Part shown: piece after piece, positions 17,056-25,574 of the stretch
Layout: each line of letters starts with the position of its first letter
Numbering within the stretch: position 1 is the stretch's first letter
Assembly (NCBI RefSeq): GCF_004362515.1
Contig: NZ_SNXU01000001.1
Span: 2,418,001-2,482,000 of the forward strand
DNA from: Actinokineospora alba
Lineage (GTDB): Bacteria > Actinomycetota > Actinomycetes > Mycobacteriales > Pseudonocardiaceae
Length of the DNA: 64,000 nt
Reading direction: 5' to 3'
The notes under the pieces: generated by a model
Told to the model about the DNA's origin: nothing
Seen by the model: only the letters and a program-made list of their open reading frames with translations
Databases searched by the model: none
Program-made: the position numbers and the translations under genes

Positions 17056-18548
17056 GAACGACCCTCGCTGTTCTGCTCGTCCTGCGTGCGGGCCTTGGCC
17101 CGTTCCGCGGCCTCAGCGGCCGCGGTACCCGGGCGGCGATTGACCACCCAGTCGTCGAAGTTGCGCTGCGGCCCGCCGGAGACGGCCAGCGCGCCGGGCG
17201 GCACGTTGCGCCGGATGACGGTGCCCGCGCCGGTGTAGGCGCCGTCGCCCACGGTCACCGGGGCGACGAACATGTTGTCCGACCCCGTGCGCACGTGGGA
17301 CCCGACGACGGAGCGGTGCTTGGCCACGCCGTCGTAGTTGACGAACACGCTGGCGGCGCCGATGTTGCTGTGCTCGCCGATCGTGGCATCGCCCACATAG
17401 GACAGATGGGGGACCTTGGACCCCTCGCCGATCTCGGAGTTCTTGACCTCGACGAACGTGCCGATCTTGCCCTTGGCGCCGAGCTTGGTGCCGGGCCGAA
17501 GGTAGGCGAACGGGCCGACGGCGGCGTCCGCGCCGATCTCCGCGCCGCTGCCGTGCGTGCGCACGACGGTCGCGCCCGCGCCGACGATGACGTCGGTCAG
17601 CGTGGTGTCGGGGCCGACAGTGGCGCCTTCGCCGATCGTGGTGGCGCCCTTGAGCTGGGTGTTCGGCTCGATCAGGACATCACGGGCCAGCTCGACGCCC
17701 GCCTCGATCCAGGTGGTGGCCGGGTCGGTGACCGTCACGCCCGCGCGCATCCAGCCCTCGACGACCCGGCGGTTCAGCTCGGCGCCAAGGCGGGCGAGTT
17801 GCACCCGGTCGTTGACTCCCTCGACCAGCCACGGGTCGTCGCACACCAGCGCGCCCACCCGGCGTCCGTCGCCGCGGGCGATGCCCAGCACGTCGGTCAA
17901 GTAGAGCTCGCCCTGGGCGTTGTCGGTCGAGAGCCTGGACAGGCCGTCGACCAGGACCTCCGCGTCGAACGCGTAGACACCGGAGTTGACCTCGGTGATC
18001 TTGAGCTGCTCGGCGCTCGCGTCCTTGTGCTCGACGATGCCGCTGACCGACTCGTCGCCCGCGCGCACGATCCGGCCGTAGCCGGTCGGGTCCGGGATGT
18101 TCGCGGTGAGGACGGTGACGGCGTTGCCGCGCGCGGCGTGCTCGTCGAGCAGGGCGGTGAGCGTGGCGGTGTCGAGCAGCGGCACGTCGCCGTAGGTGAC
18201 CAGGACCGTGCCGGTCAGCTTCGCGGGCAGCGGCGCCAGGCCGCACGAGACGGCGTGGCCGGTGCCGTCCTGGGTCTCCTGGACGGCGACGGTGACGTCG
18301 CGGCCGAGGTCTTTGCCGACCGACTCCAGGTGCGCGCCGACGGCGTCGCGGCCATGGCCGAGGACCACGACCAAGTGCTCCGGCTTGAGGCCCGCGGCGG
18401 CCCGCACGGCGTGCTCGACCAGCGGGCGCCCCGCGATCCGGTGCAGCACCTTCGGTGTCGCCGAGCGCATCCGGGTGCCCTCACCCGCGGCCAGGATCAC
18501 TGTGCTGACCTGACCGAGACGCGCTCGGTCCGGGGTGGTCGCGGACAT
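17052..18548 (-). CDS. glmU: Bifunctional N-acetylglucosamine-1-phosphate uridyltransferase / glucosamine-1-phosphate acetyltransferase
   Basis: 498 aa, the usual length. The N-terminal uridyltransferase domain has VILAAGEGTRMRSATPKVLH (about 17-36), and TYGDVPLL and VNSGVYAFD also mark it. The C-terminal left-handed beta-helix acetyltransferase has many hexapeptide repeats and an ending like AVSGGPQRNFDDW. It makes UDP-GlcNAc for peptidoglycan. ATG 18548 was chosen because GGGAGAG lies just upstream; the frame is open further up but lacks family sequence. It is first in the operon with prs. Confidence 0.96.
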   Translation of the reverse strand: MSATTPDRARLGQVSTVILAAGEGTRMRSATPKVLHRIAGRPLVEHAVRAAAGLKPEHLVVVLGHGRDAVGAHLESVGKDLGRDVTVAVQETQDGTGHAVSCGLAPLPAKLTGTVLVTYGDVPLLDTATLTALLDEHAARGNAVTVLTANIPDPTGYGRIVRAGDESVSGIVEHKDASAEQLKITEVNSGVYAFDAEVLVDGLSRLSTDNAQGELYLTDVLGIARGDGRRVGALVCDDPWLVEGVNDRVQLARLGAELNRRVVEGWMRAGVTVTDPATTWIEAGVELARDVLIEPNTQLKGATTIGEGATVGPDTTLTDVIVGAGATVVRTHGSGAEIGADAAVGPFAYLRPGTKLGAKGKIGTFVEVKNSEIGEGSKVPHLSYVGDATIGEHSNIGAASVFVNYDGVAKHRSVVGSHVRTGSDNMFVAPVTVGDGAYTGAGTVIRRNVPPGALAVSGGPQRNFDDWVVNRRPGTAAAEAAERAKARTQDEQNSEGRS

Positions 18549-18628
18549 CGCTCTCCCTCGTTTGGCTAAACGACAGGCGCGGGTCGGCTCCGGCAGGTAA
18601 ACGGATCGACTCCGGCCGGGAGTCGATC

Positions 18629-20371
18629 CTACGTGGTCTCCGGGACGACCCACGAACGGTCATCCACAGGGGCGACCAGCTCGGGTCGGGGCCGCTCCGG
18701 CTCGCCCTCGCCCGCGGTGATCGCCACGATGTCGTTGCCGCCGCCACGCTTCGCCTGGTACATGGCCGCGTCCGCCCTCGCCAGGGCTCGCACGGCGGTC
18801 TCCTGGGGGCGCAGGGACACCACGCCGATCGACAGCGTCACACCGTGGGACAAATCATTCGGCAGGTTCGCCACAGCGTTGACCGCGCGGCGCAGCGCGG
18901 CCTCCGCGGCGTAGAGCGGGGCGCCGGGGAGCAGGACGATGAACTCGTCGCCGCCGTAGCGGGCGACCATGTCGCTCCCGCGAAGAGCGTCACGCAACGT
19001 GCTGGCGACAACGCGCAGGACGTCGTCGCCCTCGGCGTGCGACATCCGGTCGTTGACGCCCTTGAAGCCATCGAGATCGACCAGCGCGATGGCCAGCGGA
19101 TGGTTGTTGGGCGAGGTCGACAGCGTCTCCAGGCGCTCATCAAGCGCGCGCCGGTTCGGCAGGCCGGTGAGCGGGTCCTGCAGGGCCTGCCGGGCGATCG
19201 CGCCGTGCATCCTGGAGAGCCGCTCGTGCTCGCGGCGGGTGTTCAGGGTGGCGATCCGCGACTCGCGCATGTCCCAGAGCTGCGCCTCCAGCTCGGTCGC
19301 GTAGTGCTCCAGCGCGCCCGTGGTCCGCTCGCCGCCCTCCGGTCCGGACAGCCGCGCGTACTCGCGGATCAGGCACAGCCGCAGGGTCGGCTCGGCGGCC
19401 TCCTGGTACATCCGCGACCGCGCGTCGGCGAGCACCGAGACGGCCTCTTCCTCGCGGCCCTCGTGCTCCAGGCAGCGGGCCAGCGCGATCGCGACGATGA
19501 CCAGCTCGCGCGGGTAGCTGCCGGAGTCGAGCAGGTGGCGCAGGCGGTCGATGTGCGCGGCGGACGGCTGGGCGAGCGCGAGGGCGGCGCCGACGATCGG
19601 GTCCTGGTCGGCGGCCGAGCGGCTCGGGTCGCGCGGGAACAGCGACTCGCGGAACGGCGCCTCGATGGCCACGGCGATCGCGGCGGCCGTGGCGAACCGC
19701 TCGGCGGCGCGCTCGTCCTCGCCGATGCGCTCCAGCCGCAGGCCCCAGCCCAGCAGCAGGCGCGCGCGGTTCATCAGGTGCACGGCGATCAGGTGGGGTC
19801 CCGCGCTGGCCCGGATGCACTTGTGCGCCCGGGTCATCACCTGGTCGGCGACTTCGTAGACGCCGAGCTGGGTGAGCACGGTCCCGATGTCCATCAGGGT
19901 GGACGCCATGATCATGTCCCAGGTGCGGCCACCGAGCATGACGTCCGGGGTGATGTCCTCGTCGAGCATGGCCAGGGCCACGGCGGCCTCGGTCAGCGCG
20001 GCGTCCTCGGCACCGGCGAGGAGGAGCCTGCGTCCGCGCAGCGCGTGCGCGTCGGCCTGCAGGACGAGGAGCCCGTGTCTACGCGTGTGCGCGAGCAGCT
20101 CGTCGAGGAGGGGCTCGGCGGAGTCGGCCAGCTCGTTGTTGACCACGCGGACCGCGACGGCGGAACGCAGGAGCTGGGCGACCATCCGCGGCTCACCGCG
20201 GTGCTGCGCCTCGGCGAGCAGGCGGTCGACCTCGTCGGTGTACTTCAGCCGTTCGGGGACCGAGGTGGTCTGGATGATGGCGAGCAACTCGCGAGCGCGA
20301 CCGACCAGCCAGGCGTCGGAGCGCTCCTCCAACGCGGGCAGATCCGGCTCGACCCGCTGCTCGTCGTCCAC
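18629..20371 (-). CDS. TPR-linked diguanylate cyclase (GGDEF)
   Basis: 580 aa with no membrane segment or signal peptide. The first about 380 residues are helical and TPR-like (for example YEVADQVMTRAHKCIRA and ALARCLEHEGREEEAVSVLADA). A short linking helix (RREHERLSRMHG) leads to a GGDEF domain starting at QDPLTGLPNRRALDERL. The active-site GGDEF (473-477) is intact and a product-inhibition I-site RGSD lies at 464-467. It should make cyclic di-GMP in the cytoplasm under control of the TPR sensor. The GTG start at 20371 has a weak AAGGGG upstream. It lies just downstream of tRNA-Gln on the same strand. A similar TPR-GGDEF protein regulates development in Streptomyces; no orthology is claimed. 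Confidence 0.92.
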   Translation of the reverse strand: MDDEQRVEPDLPALEERSDAWLVGRARELLAIIQTTSVPERLKYTDEVDRLLAEAQHRGEPRMVAQLLRSAVAVRVVNNELADSAEPLLDELLAHTRRHGLLVLQADAHALRGRRLLLAGAEDAALTEAAVALAMLDEDITPDVMLGGRTWDMIMASTLMDIGTVLTQLGVYEVADQVMTRAHKCIRASAGPHLIAVHLMNRARLLLGWGLRLERIGEDERAAERFATAAAIAVAIEAPFRESLFPRDPSRSAADQDPIVGAALALAQPSAAHIDRLRHLLDSGSYPRELVIVAIALARCLEHEGREEEAVSVLADARSRMYQEAAEPTLRLCLIREYARLSGPEGGERTTGALEHYATELEAQLWDMRESRIATLNTRREHERLSRMHGAIARQALQDPLTGLPNRRALDERLETLSTSPNNHPLAIALVDLDGFKGVNDRMSHAEGDDVLRVVASTLRDALRGSDMVARYGGDEFIVLLPGAPLYAAEAALRRAVNAVANLPNDLSHGVTLSIGVVSLRPQETAVRALARADAAMYQAKRGGGNDIVAITAGEGEPERPRPELVAPVDDRSWVVPETT

Positions 20372-20453
20372 GAAGGCTGGTGCACCCCTTTTCGAGGTCC
20401 GGTAATACGTCCACCTATCGCTTGCTTCACCACTGTCGTCACTGTCACCACTG

Positions 20454-20524
20454 CTCCGCCGCCAGGATTCGAACCTGAACCATTGGAACCAAAATCCAAG
20501 GTGCTGCCTTTACACCACGGCGGA
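20454..20524 (-). tRNA. tRNA-Gln (anticodon TTG)
   Basis: The minus strand folds as a 71-nt cloverleaf. The acceptor stem pairs TCCGCCG with CGGCGGA. The anticodon arm has a five-pair stem TTGGA/TCCAA around the loop TTTTGGT, with anticodon TTG. The T arm holds GGTTCGAATCC, and the discriminator base is G. CCA is not encoded. The family and layout fit actinobacterial tRNA-Gln. Confidence 0.95.
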
Positions 20525-20838
20525 TCGCGAGCGGTCTGGCCGCTCGATGGGGACATCGTGGCACGGGTGTCCGCTGGCAGGCAGCAGTACCCGCTGGATT
20601 GGTCCCCGCTCGCGTCCGATCGGGTGTTAGCGCCGTCACAAGTCTTATAACCAGTGACCGGATGGATGCTGAGCGTTTCTTGCCGGATCAACATCATCGG
20701 TGTCGACAACGGGGCATACGTCGAAATTGGAGGTCTCGGCACTGGCCTGCCCGGGTAGCCCGTCCTTACGCTGTCGTAAGTTACGGCTCCGTAGGCGAGG
20801 GTCGCCTCACCTACGGCTGGCGGAAGGAGCGGACACCC
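20525..20838. other. Intergenic region between tRNA-Gln and the desaturase gene
   Basis: 314 bp with no convincing gene. It must hold the tRNA promoter (minus) and the desaturase promoter (plus). It has more AT than its surroundings around 20630-20710 and includes a TTACGCTGTCGTAAGTTACGG stretch near 20765-20785 with possible inverted repeats (TTACG/CGTAA). Confidence 0.5.
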
Positions 20839-21777
20839 ATGACGACCACGGCGGACCCGAAAGTCGGCGGCGGCTCCAAGCCCATCATCGAGGGCAGGCG
20901 CAACCTCGCGACCCGGATCGCGGTGTACATCTTCATCCTGGTGCCCTTCGCCGCGCTGATCGCGGCGGTGCCCTTCGCGTGGGGCTGGGGGCTGGGCTGG
21001 GTCGACGTCATCCTTGCGGTGTTCTTCTTCTACCTTTCGGGTCTGGGCGTGACTGTGGGTTACCACCGTCTATTCACCCACGGCTCGTTCAAGGCCAACC
21101 GGCCGCTGAAGATCACCCTCGCGGTCATGGGCAGCATGGCCGTGCAGAGCCCGCCGATCACCTGGGTCGCCGACCACCGGCGCCACCACGCCTTCTCCGA
21201 CCGCGAGGGCGACCCGCACTCCCCGTGGCTGTTCGGCACGTCCCCGATGGCCCTGGCCCGCGGGTTCTGGCACGCGCACATGGGCTGGATCTTCGACCAC
21301 GACGTCACCAACAAGGAGCGCTTCGCGCCCGACCTGATGGCCGACAAGGACATCGTCGCGGTCAACCGGCTGTTCGTCGTGTTCACCGGCCTGACCCTGG
21401 TCATGCCCGCCGTCCTGGGCGGGCTGATCACCTGGTCCTGGTGGGGCGCGCTGACCGCGTTCTTCTGGGCGGGCCTGGTGCGCATCGCGATCCTGCACCA
21501 CGTCACGTGGTCGACGAACTCGATCTGCCACATGATCGGCGACCGCCCCTTCACCAGCCGCGACAAGGCGTCCAACTTCTGGCCCCTGGCGATCCTGAGC
21601 TTCGGCGAGTCCTGGCACAACCTGCACCACGCGGACCCGACCTGCGCCCGCCACGGCGTCCAGCGGGGTCAGATCGACACGTCCGCCCGGCTGATCTGGA
21701 TCTTCGAGAAGCTCGGCTGGGCGACCGACGTCCGCTGGCCCACCGAGGCCCGTCTGGCGAAGATCGCCGCCAAGTAA
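20839..21777 (+). CDS. Membrane fatty acid desaturase (acyl-CoA delta-9 type)
   Basis: 312 aa with several hydrophobic helices. The three histidine boxes that hold the di-iron centre are complete: HRLFTH (76-81), HRRHH (113-117) and HNLHH (260-264). The architecture is that of stearoyl-CoA desaturase-like enzymes (DesA3/OLE1 type), which put a cis double bond into membrane acyl chains. ATG 20839 has AAGGAG 9 nt upstream. The electron donor is not encoded next to it. The TetR gene follows after 47 bp and may regulate it. Confidence 0.93.
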   Translation: MTTTADPKVGGGSKPIIEGRRNLATRIAVYIFILVPFAALIAAVPFAWGWGLGWVDVILAVFFFYLSGLGVTVGYHRLFTHGSFKANRPLKITLAVMGSMAVQSPPITWVADHRRHHAFSDREGDPHSPWLFGTSPMALARGFWHAHMGWIFDHDVTNKERFAPDLMADKDIVAVNRLFVVFTGLTLVMPAVLGGLITWSWWGALTAFFWAGLVRIAILHHVTWSTNSICHMIGDRPFTSRDKASNFWPLAILSFGESWHNLHHADPTCARHGVQRGQIDTSARLIWIFEKLGWATDVRWPTEARLAKIAAK

Positions 21778-21824
21778 CCCCATCTCGCCTCGCGCTCAGG
21801 CCGTGGGCCTCTACTGTTGGTCCG

Positions 21825-22475
21825 GTGGCCAGGCGTGAACCCAAGACCGATCCGGGACCCGCGGTGGCCCGTGTCCGCATGACGGGCAAGGAGCGCAGGC
21901 AGCAGCTCCTCGACGTCGCACGGGCCCTCTTCGCGGAGAAGGGCTTCGACGGCACGTCCATCGAGGAGATCGCTCACCGTGCCAACGTCAGCAAGCCGGT
22001 GGTCTATGAACACTTCGGCGGTAAGGAAGGCATCTACGCGGTAGTGGTGGACCGCGAGATGCACTCCCTGATGGACGGCATGACCGACGCGCTTTCCGAA
22101 GACGCCCACCCCCGGCTGTTGTTGGAACGCGCCGCGGGCGCCCTGCTCAACTACGTCGAGGGATCGACGGACGGCTTCCGCATCCTCGTCCGCGACTCCC
22201 CGGTCGCGTCGGCCACGGGAACGTTCTCCAGCCTGCTCAACGACATCGCCAGCCAGGTGGAGCACATCCTGGGCATCCAGTTCAGCAAGACCGGCTACGA
22301 ACCGAAGCTGGCGGCGCTCTACGCCCAGGCTTTGGTCGGCATGGTCGCGTTGACCGGGCAGTGGTGGCTGGAGGTGCGCAAACCGAAGAAGAACGAGGTC
22401 GCCGCACACCTGGTGAACCTGGCCTGGAACGGACTGTCCAATCTGGAGGGAAAGCCCACCCTCCGCGAACGCTAG
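21825..22475 (+). CDS. TetR family transcriptional regulator (Rv1019-like position)
   Basis: 216 aa. The N-terminal helix-turn-helix is well conserved (RRQQLLDVARALFAEKGF...TSIEEIAHRANVSKPVVYEHFGGKEGIY, about 24-70). The C-terminal ligand domain is alpha-helical with a QWWLEVRKPKK segment. GTG 21825 was chosen as the first plausible start after the desaturase; an internal ATG (MTGKERRQQ) is possible. By synteny it corresponds to Rv1019, which lies directly before mfd in M. tuberculosis; here 17 kb of other genes intervene. Target genes are not known; the adjacent desaturase is a candidate. Confidence 0.93.
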   Translation: MARREPKTDPGPAVARVRMTGKERRQQLLDVARALFAEKGFDGTSIEEIAHRANVSKPVVYEHFGGKEGIYAVVVDREMHSLMDGMTDALSEDAHPRLLLERAAGALLNYVEGSTDGFRILVRDSPVASATGTFSSLLNDIASQVEHILGIQFSKTGYEPKLAALYAQALVGMVALTGQWWLEVRKPKKNEVAAHLVNLAWNGLSNLEGKPTLRER

Positions 22476-22499
22476 CGTGGCGCGTTCCGCATGAGACGA

Positions 22500-22532
22500 G
22501 CCTGCCCTCGGACGCGTGGTCCGAGGGCAGGC
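22500..22532. terminator. Bidirectional terminator between TetR and lectin genes
   Basis: A perfect 14-bp stem (22500-22513 with 22519-22532) with a 5-nt loop, placed midway between two convergent stops (22475 and 22548). Confidence 0.85.
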
Positions 22533-22547
22533 TTCGCTCTCAGCGGG

Positions 22548-25289
22548 TTACTTGACCGAACCCGTGCTCACCTTCGCGTCCACCTTGCGCGCCTGCTTGC
22601 TGGTGCGTGCCGTCGACGCCGACATGGCGGCTCCGGGGTCGGAGGTGTACGGGGTCTGCTGGACGAGGAAGTAGGACCCACTCTGATTGAGGAAGAAGAT
22701 CCGGCACTCGGTCCCCGACACCGAAACGAGGCTGGGGTCCGTCTGCGCTCCCGAATCGAGATTGGTCTCCCAGATACGCCACACATTCGATCCCGGCGCG
22801 ATCTGGCCGGTCCGGTAGACGTAGTCGTCGTCACCCCGTGCGGCGATCTCGACGATGCCGTGCGGGTTCAGGATGACACTGGGTGAGCCTTTGACGGTGA
22901 GACCGCCCACAAGCTGCCAGCCAGTGAATCCGTTCGCGCTCTCCTTCTGGGTGTAAAGGTTGTTGTCCGCGCCTCGCGTGACGACCTGGACGTTGCCGTC
23001 CGCGAAGGCCACCCCGCTCGGCACACCGGCCGCCACCAACCCGGTCGTGGCGCGGGCCGCCTGCAGCGTTCCGTTCTGGAACTTGCGAACCTCGACCACG
23101 TTGCCGGTCGTGCGATACACGATCTCCGCGCTGTCGCCCGTCGGGATAACGGTGAAGTCGACGGAGATCGCCGAACCCGCGACACCGTCAGCCTGCCGCC
23201 ACGGCAACAGGTCACCGGTGGTGCTCACCTGCGTGGCGTACCAGAGCTTTCCGGCCGCGTCGATCGAGAACGCGGTGAGCAGACCGCCCGCGCCCTTGAC
23301 CAACTGTGGGCTGGACACCATCGAGCCGCGGATGTCGGCGGGCGCGTTCCAGTTGAACCCGCCGCTTTGGGTGTAGGTGAAAGCGTCGGCGTTGGTCCGG
23401 TTCGCGGCCAGCACGAGCTTCCCGTCGGCACGGAACGTCGCGGACGCCCGACCGGTGAAGGTGACGCCGCCCGCGTCTCCGCCTGCCATTCCCTGGAAGT
23501 CGATGAGTTCGGTGCCCTGGTTTCGCTGGACTCCGCGCTTAAGCACACCGAGTTCGTCGACGAAGGCGAACTCCAGGATGTTGTTGGCCGGGTTCAGCAG
23601 ACCCTGCGGCCGGATGATCGCGGACGCGGGGACGGTAGGCCGGGTCACCGTTGTCGGGTTGAGTGGCGAGCAGGTGTTCGTGGTGGCACTGGCGTTTCGG
23701 ATGCCGGACCAGCCGGTGGACAGCGCCGCGTACCCGATGGTCCACACGTTCGCCTGCGGGTCGTACCGGTACTCGGCGAGTTGGCCGGTGTCGGAGGTGA
23801 TGCCGTAGATGATGTCGGCGCCAGGGGAGAAGACCTGGCGGTGGACGTTCCACCCGCCGCCGGCGAGTTGGCGGTTGAACGTGACCCAGCGCTGTGAGAC
23901 CACGTCGTACTGGTAGCGGAACAGGGTTCCGCCGCCGATCGCCGGGTCACGGGCGTAGAGGACGCCGTTGCCCGCGGCGACGATCAGGTCGTACTTGCCC
24001 CAGTCGTTGGCCAGCGTTCGCACGGTCCAGCTCTTGCTGGTTTCGTTGTACTGGTTGACTTCCAGTGTGCCGTTCGACAGCACGTTGTAGATGTTGTTGT
24101 TGGAGTCGACCGTGATCCGGTTGACGTTGGCCGCGTCGCTCCAGCCGTACCAGCGATTCGTGGCGAGCACCTCGTAGCTGTGGAAATCGGTGCCATTCCA
24201 TTGCCAGCGCCGGAGTTCACCGTTTCCGGGAAGCCAGAAGACGTGGCCGTCGCGGCCTGCCAGCACTCGACCGGACCAACCGCCGCCGCCGAAGTTGCCG
24301 CGGCCCCACATGTCGTTGATCCCGGTCTCGGGCTCGTTGTGCTCGTTGATCCACATTTTGTCGTCGGTGCTCGCGCCGAAGATCGTCACAGACGGCTTGC
24401 ACTGCACGATCGTGTCCGCTGGCGTCGTCGACCCGCAGTTGTTCGTGGTGGCACTGGCGTTTCGGATGGTCGCCCAACCGGTGCCGAGGGCCGTGTAGCC
24501 GTTCGGCCAGGTGTGCGTGTGCGGGTCGTACCGGTACGCGGTGAGTTGGCCGGTGTCGGAGGTGATGCCGTAGATGATGTCGGCGCCGGGGGAGAAGACC
24601 TGCCGGTGGATGTTCCAGCCACCGCCGGAGAGTTGGCGGTTGTAACCAAGCCACCGCTGGTTGGCGACGTCGTACTGGTAGCGGAACAGGGTCCCGCCGC
24701 CGATCGCCGGGTCCCGCGCGTAGATGACACCGTTGCCCGAGCCGAAGATCAGGTCGTACTTGCCCCAGTCGGTCGCCAGCGTACGGACGGTCCAGTTCTT
24801 GCTGGTTTCGTTGTAGATGTTGACTTCCAGCGTGCCGTTCGACAACACGTTGTAGATGTTGTTGTTGGCGTCGACGGTGATGCGGTTGACGTTGGCCGGT
24901 TCGTCCCAGCCGTACCACCGCTTTTCCTGGAGCAATTCGTAGCTGTGGAAGGTGGAGCCATTCCATTGCCAGCGCCGGAGTTCACCGTTTCCCGGCAGCC
25001 AGAACACGTGTCCGTCGCGACCGGCGAGGACGCGACCCGACCAGCCGCCCCCCTGGTTGCCGCGGCCGGTCATGCTGTTCGCGCCGGTCTCGGGCTCGTT
25101 GTGCTCGTTGATCCACATGGTGTTGTCGGTGGAGGCGCCGAAAATCGTCACACTCGGCGTGCACTGCAGCGACACCGCGGCACTCGCGACGTTGGCGTTG
25201 CCCGCGACCAGTGGCAGCCCGACGACCGCCAAGGCTCCGATCAAGGCCACTTCCGACAGTCTTCGTATGGCGCGACTGACTGACTTCAT
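22548..25289 (-). CDS. Secreted lectin-like protein with duplicated beta-propeller units
   Basis: 913 aa. The Sec signal peptide ends near AGNANVASAAV (about 38). Two consecutive units of about 255 aa (from about 42 and 297) are nearly identical and begin CTPSVTIFGASTD and CKPSVTIFGASTD. Within each are Trp/Gly-rich blades (FWLPGNGELRRWQWNG, NVLSNGTLEVN, GTLFRYQYDV, DTGQLTAYRYDP) like tachylectin-2 propellers. The last about 350 aa are a different set of blades (ADGKLVLAANR, AAGKLWYATQV, NNLYTQKE, DDYVYRTGQI), like PLL/sialidase-type propellers. Sugar binding is inferred. ATG 25289 has GAGGGG 9 nt upstream. It is divergent from the RHS toxin gene. Confidence 0.85.
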   Translation of the reverse strand: MKSVSRAIRRLSEVALIGALAVVGLPLVAGNANVASAAVSLQCTPSVTIFGASTDNTMWINEHNEPETGANSMTGRGNQGGGWSGRVLAGRDGHVFWLPGNGELRRWQWNGSTFHSYELLQEKRWYGWDEPANVNRITVDANNNIYNVLSNGTLEVNIYNETSKNWTVRTLATDWGKYDLIFGSGNGVIYARDPAIGGGTLFRYQYDVANQRWLGYNRQLSGGGWNIHRQVFSPGADIIYGITSDTGQLTAYRYDPHTHTWPNGYTALGTGWATIRNASATTNNCGSTTPADTIVQCKPSVTIFGASTDDKMWINEHNEPETGINDMWGRGNFGGGGWSGRVLAGRDGHVFWLPGNGELRRWQWNGTDFHSYEVLATNRWYGWSDAANVNRITVDSNNNIYNVLSNGTLEVNQYNETSKSWTVRTLANDWGKYDLIVAAGNGVLYARDPAIGGGTLFRYQYDVVSQRWVTFNRQLAGGGWNVHRQVFSPGADIIYGITSDTGQLAEYRYDPQANVWTIGYAALSTGWSGIRNASATTNTCSPLNPTTVTRPTVPASAIIRPQGLLNPANNILEFAFVDELGVLKRGVQRNQGTELIDFQGMAGGDAGGVTFTGRASATFRADGKLVLAANRTNADAFTYTQSGGFNWNAPADIRGSMVSSPQLVKGAGGLLTAFSIDAAGKLWYATQVSTTGDLLPWRQADGVAGSAISVDFTVIPTGDSAEIVYRTTGNVVEVRKFQNGTLQAARATTGLVAAGVPSGVAFADGNVQVVTRGADNNLYTQKESANGFTGWQLVGGLTVKGSPSVILNPHGIVEIAARGDDDYVYRTGQIAPGSNVWRIWETNLDSGAQTDPSLVSVSGTECRIFFLNQSGSYFLVQQTPYTSDPGAAMSASTARTSKQARKVDAKVSTGSVK
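23640..25166 (-). repeat. Two tandem ~765-bp repeat units inside the lectin-like gene
   Basis: The segment from about 25166 down to 24402 and the one from 24401 down to about 23640 encode almost the same propeller, with long stretches identical also at the DNA level (for example around the sequence for WYGW and WRVLAGRDGHVF-type blades). This points to a recent internal duplication or gene conversion. Confidence 0.8.
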
Positions 25290-25574
25290 TGCTGATTTCC
25301 CCTCAGTAGGTCACTTGCCGCGAAATGTATACACGGCGCGCGCGGCGACGGAAGTCTCTGTGACCTGTGGATCTTTTCGTCCAAATGGCGCAACAGGCAC
25401 TCTTGACACGTTCTGTGGGGCGCTGATAAAGCGGTGGTAAATGTCGTGAGCCACATCACAAGATGCCTTGTCTCGCGTCGAGTCTGCATACGATCTGGGC
25501 ACTTGACTGGGGTCGAGCATCCTCGCGCCTGCACGGCGTGAGTCTGGGTCGTGGGTTCTGGGGAAGGGTCCGTC
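25290..25574. promoter_or_regulatory. Divergent promoter region between the lectin-like and RHS genes
   Basis: 285 bp with no gene. On the plus strand TTGACA (25403-25408) is followed after 16 nt by GATAAA (25425-25430), a fair sigma-70-like promoter for the RHS gene; a second TTGACT lies at about 25503. Both divergent secreted proteins could be expressed from this region. No operator was recognised. Confidence 0.4.

Noticed and set aside
20454..20838. tRNA-Gln as an attachment site for an integrated element
   Set aside because: No repeated tRNA 3' end and no integrase gene in the window.
20700..22475. One long frame that would fuse a desaturase-region translation to the TetR regulator
   Set aside because: The part before 21825 is an out-of-frame reading of the desaturase gene and contains no histidine boxes; the TetR domain has its own GTG.
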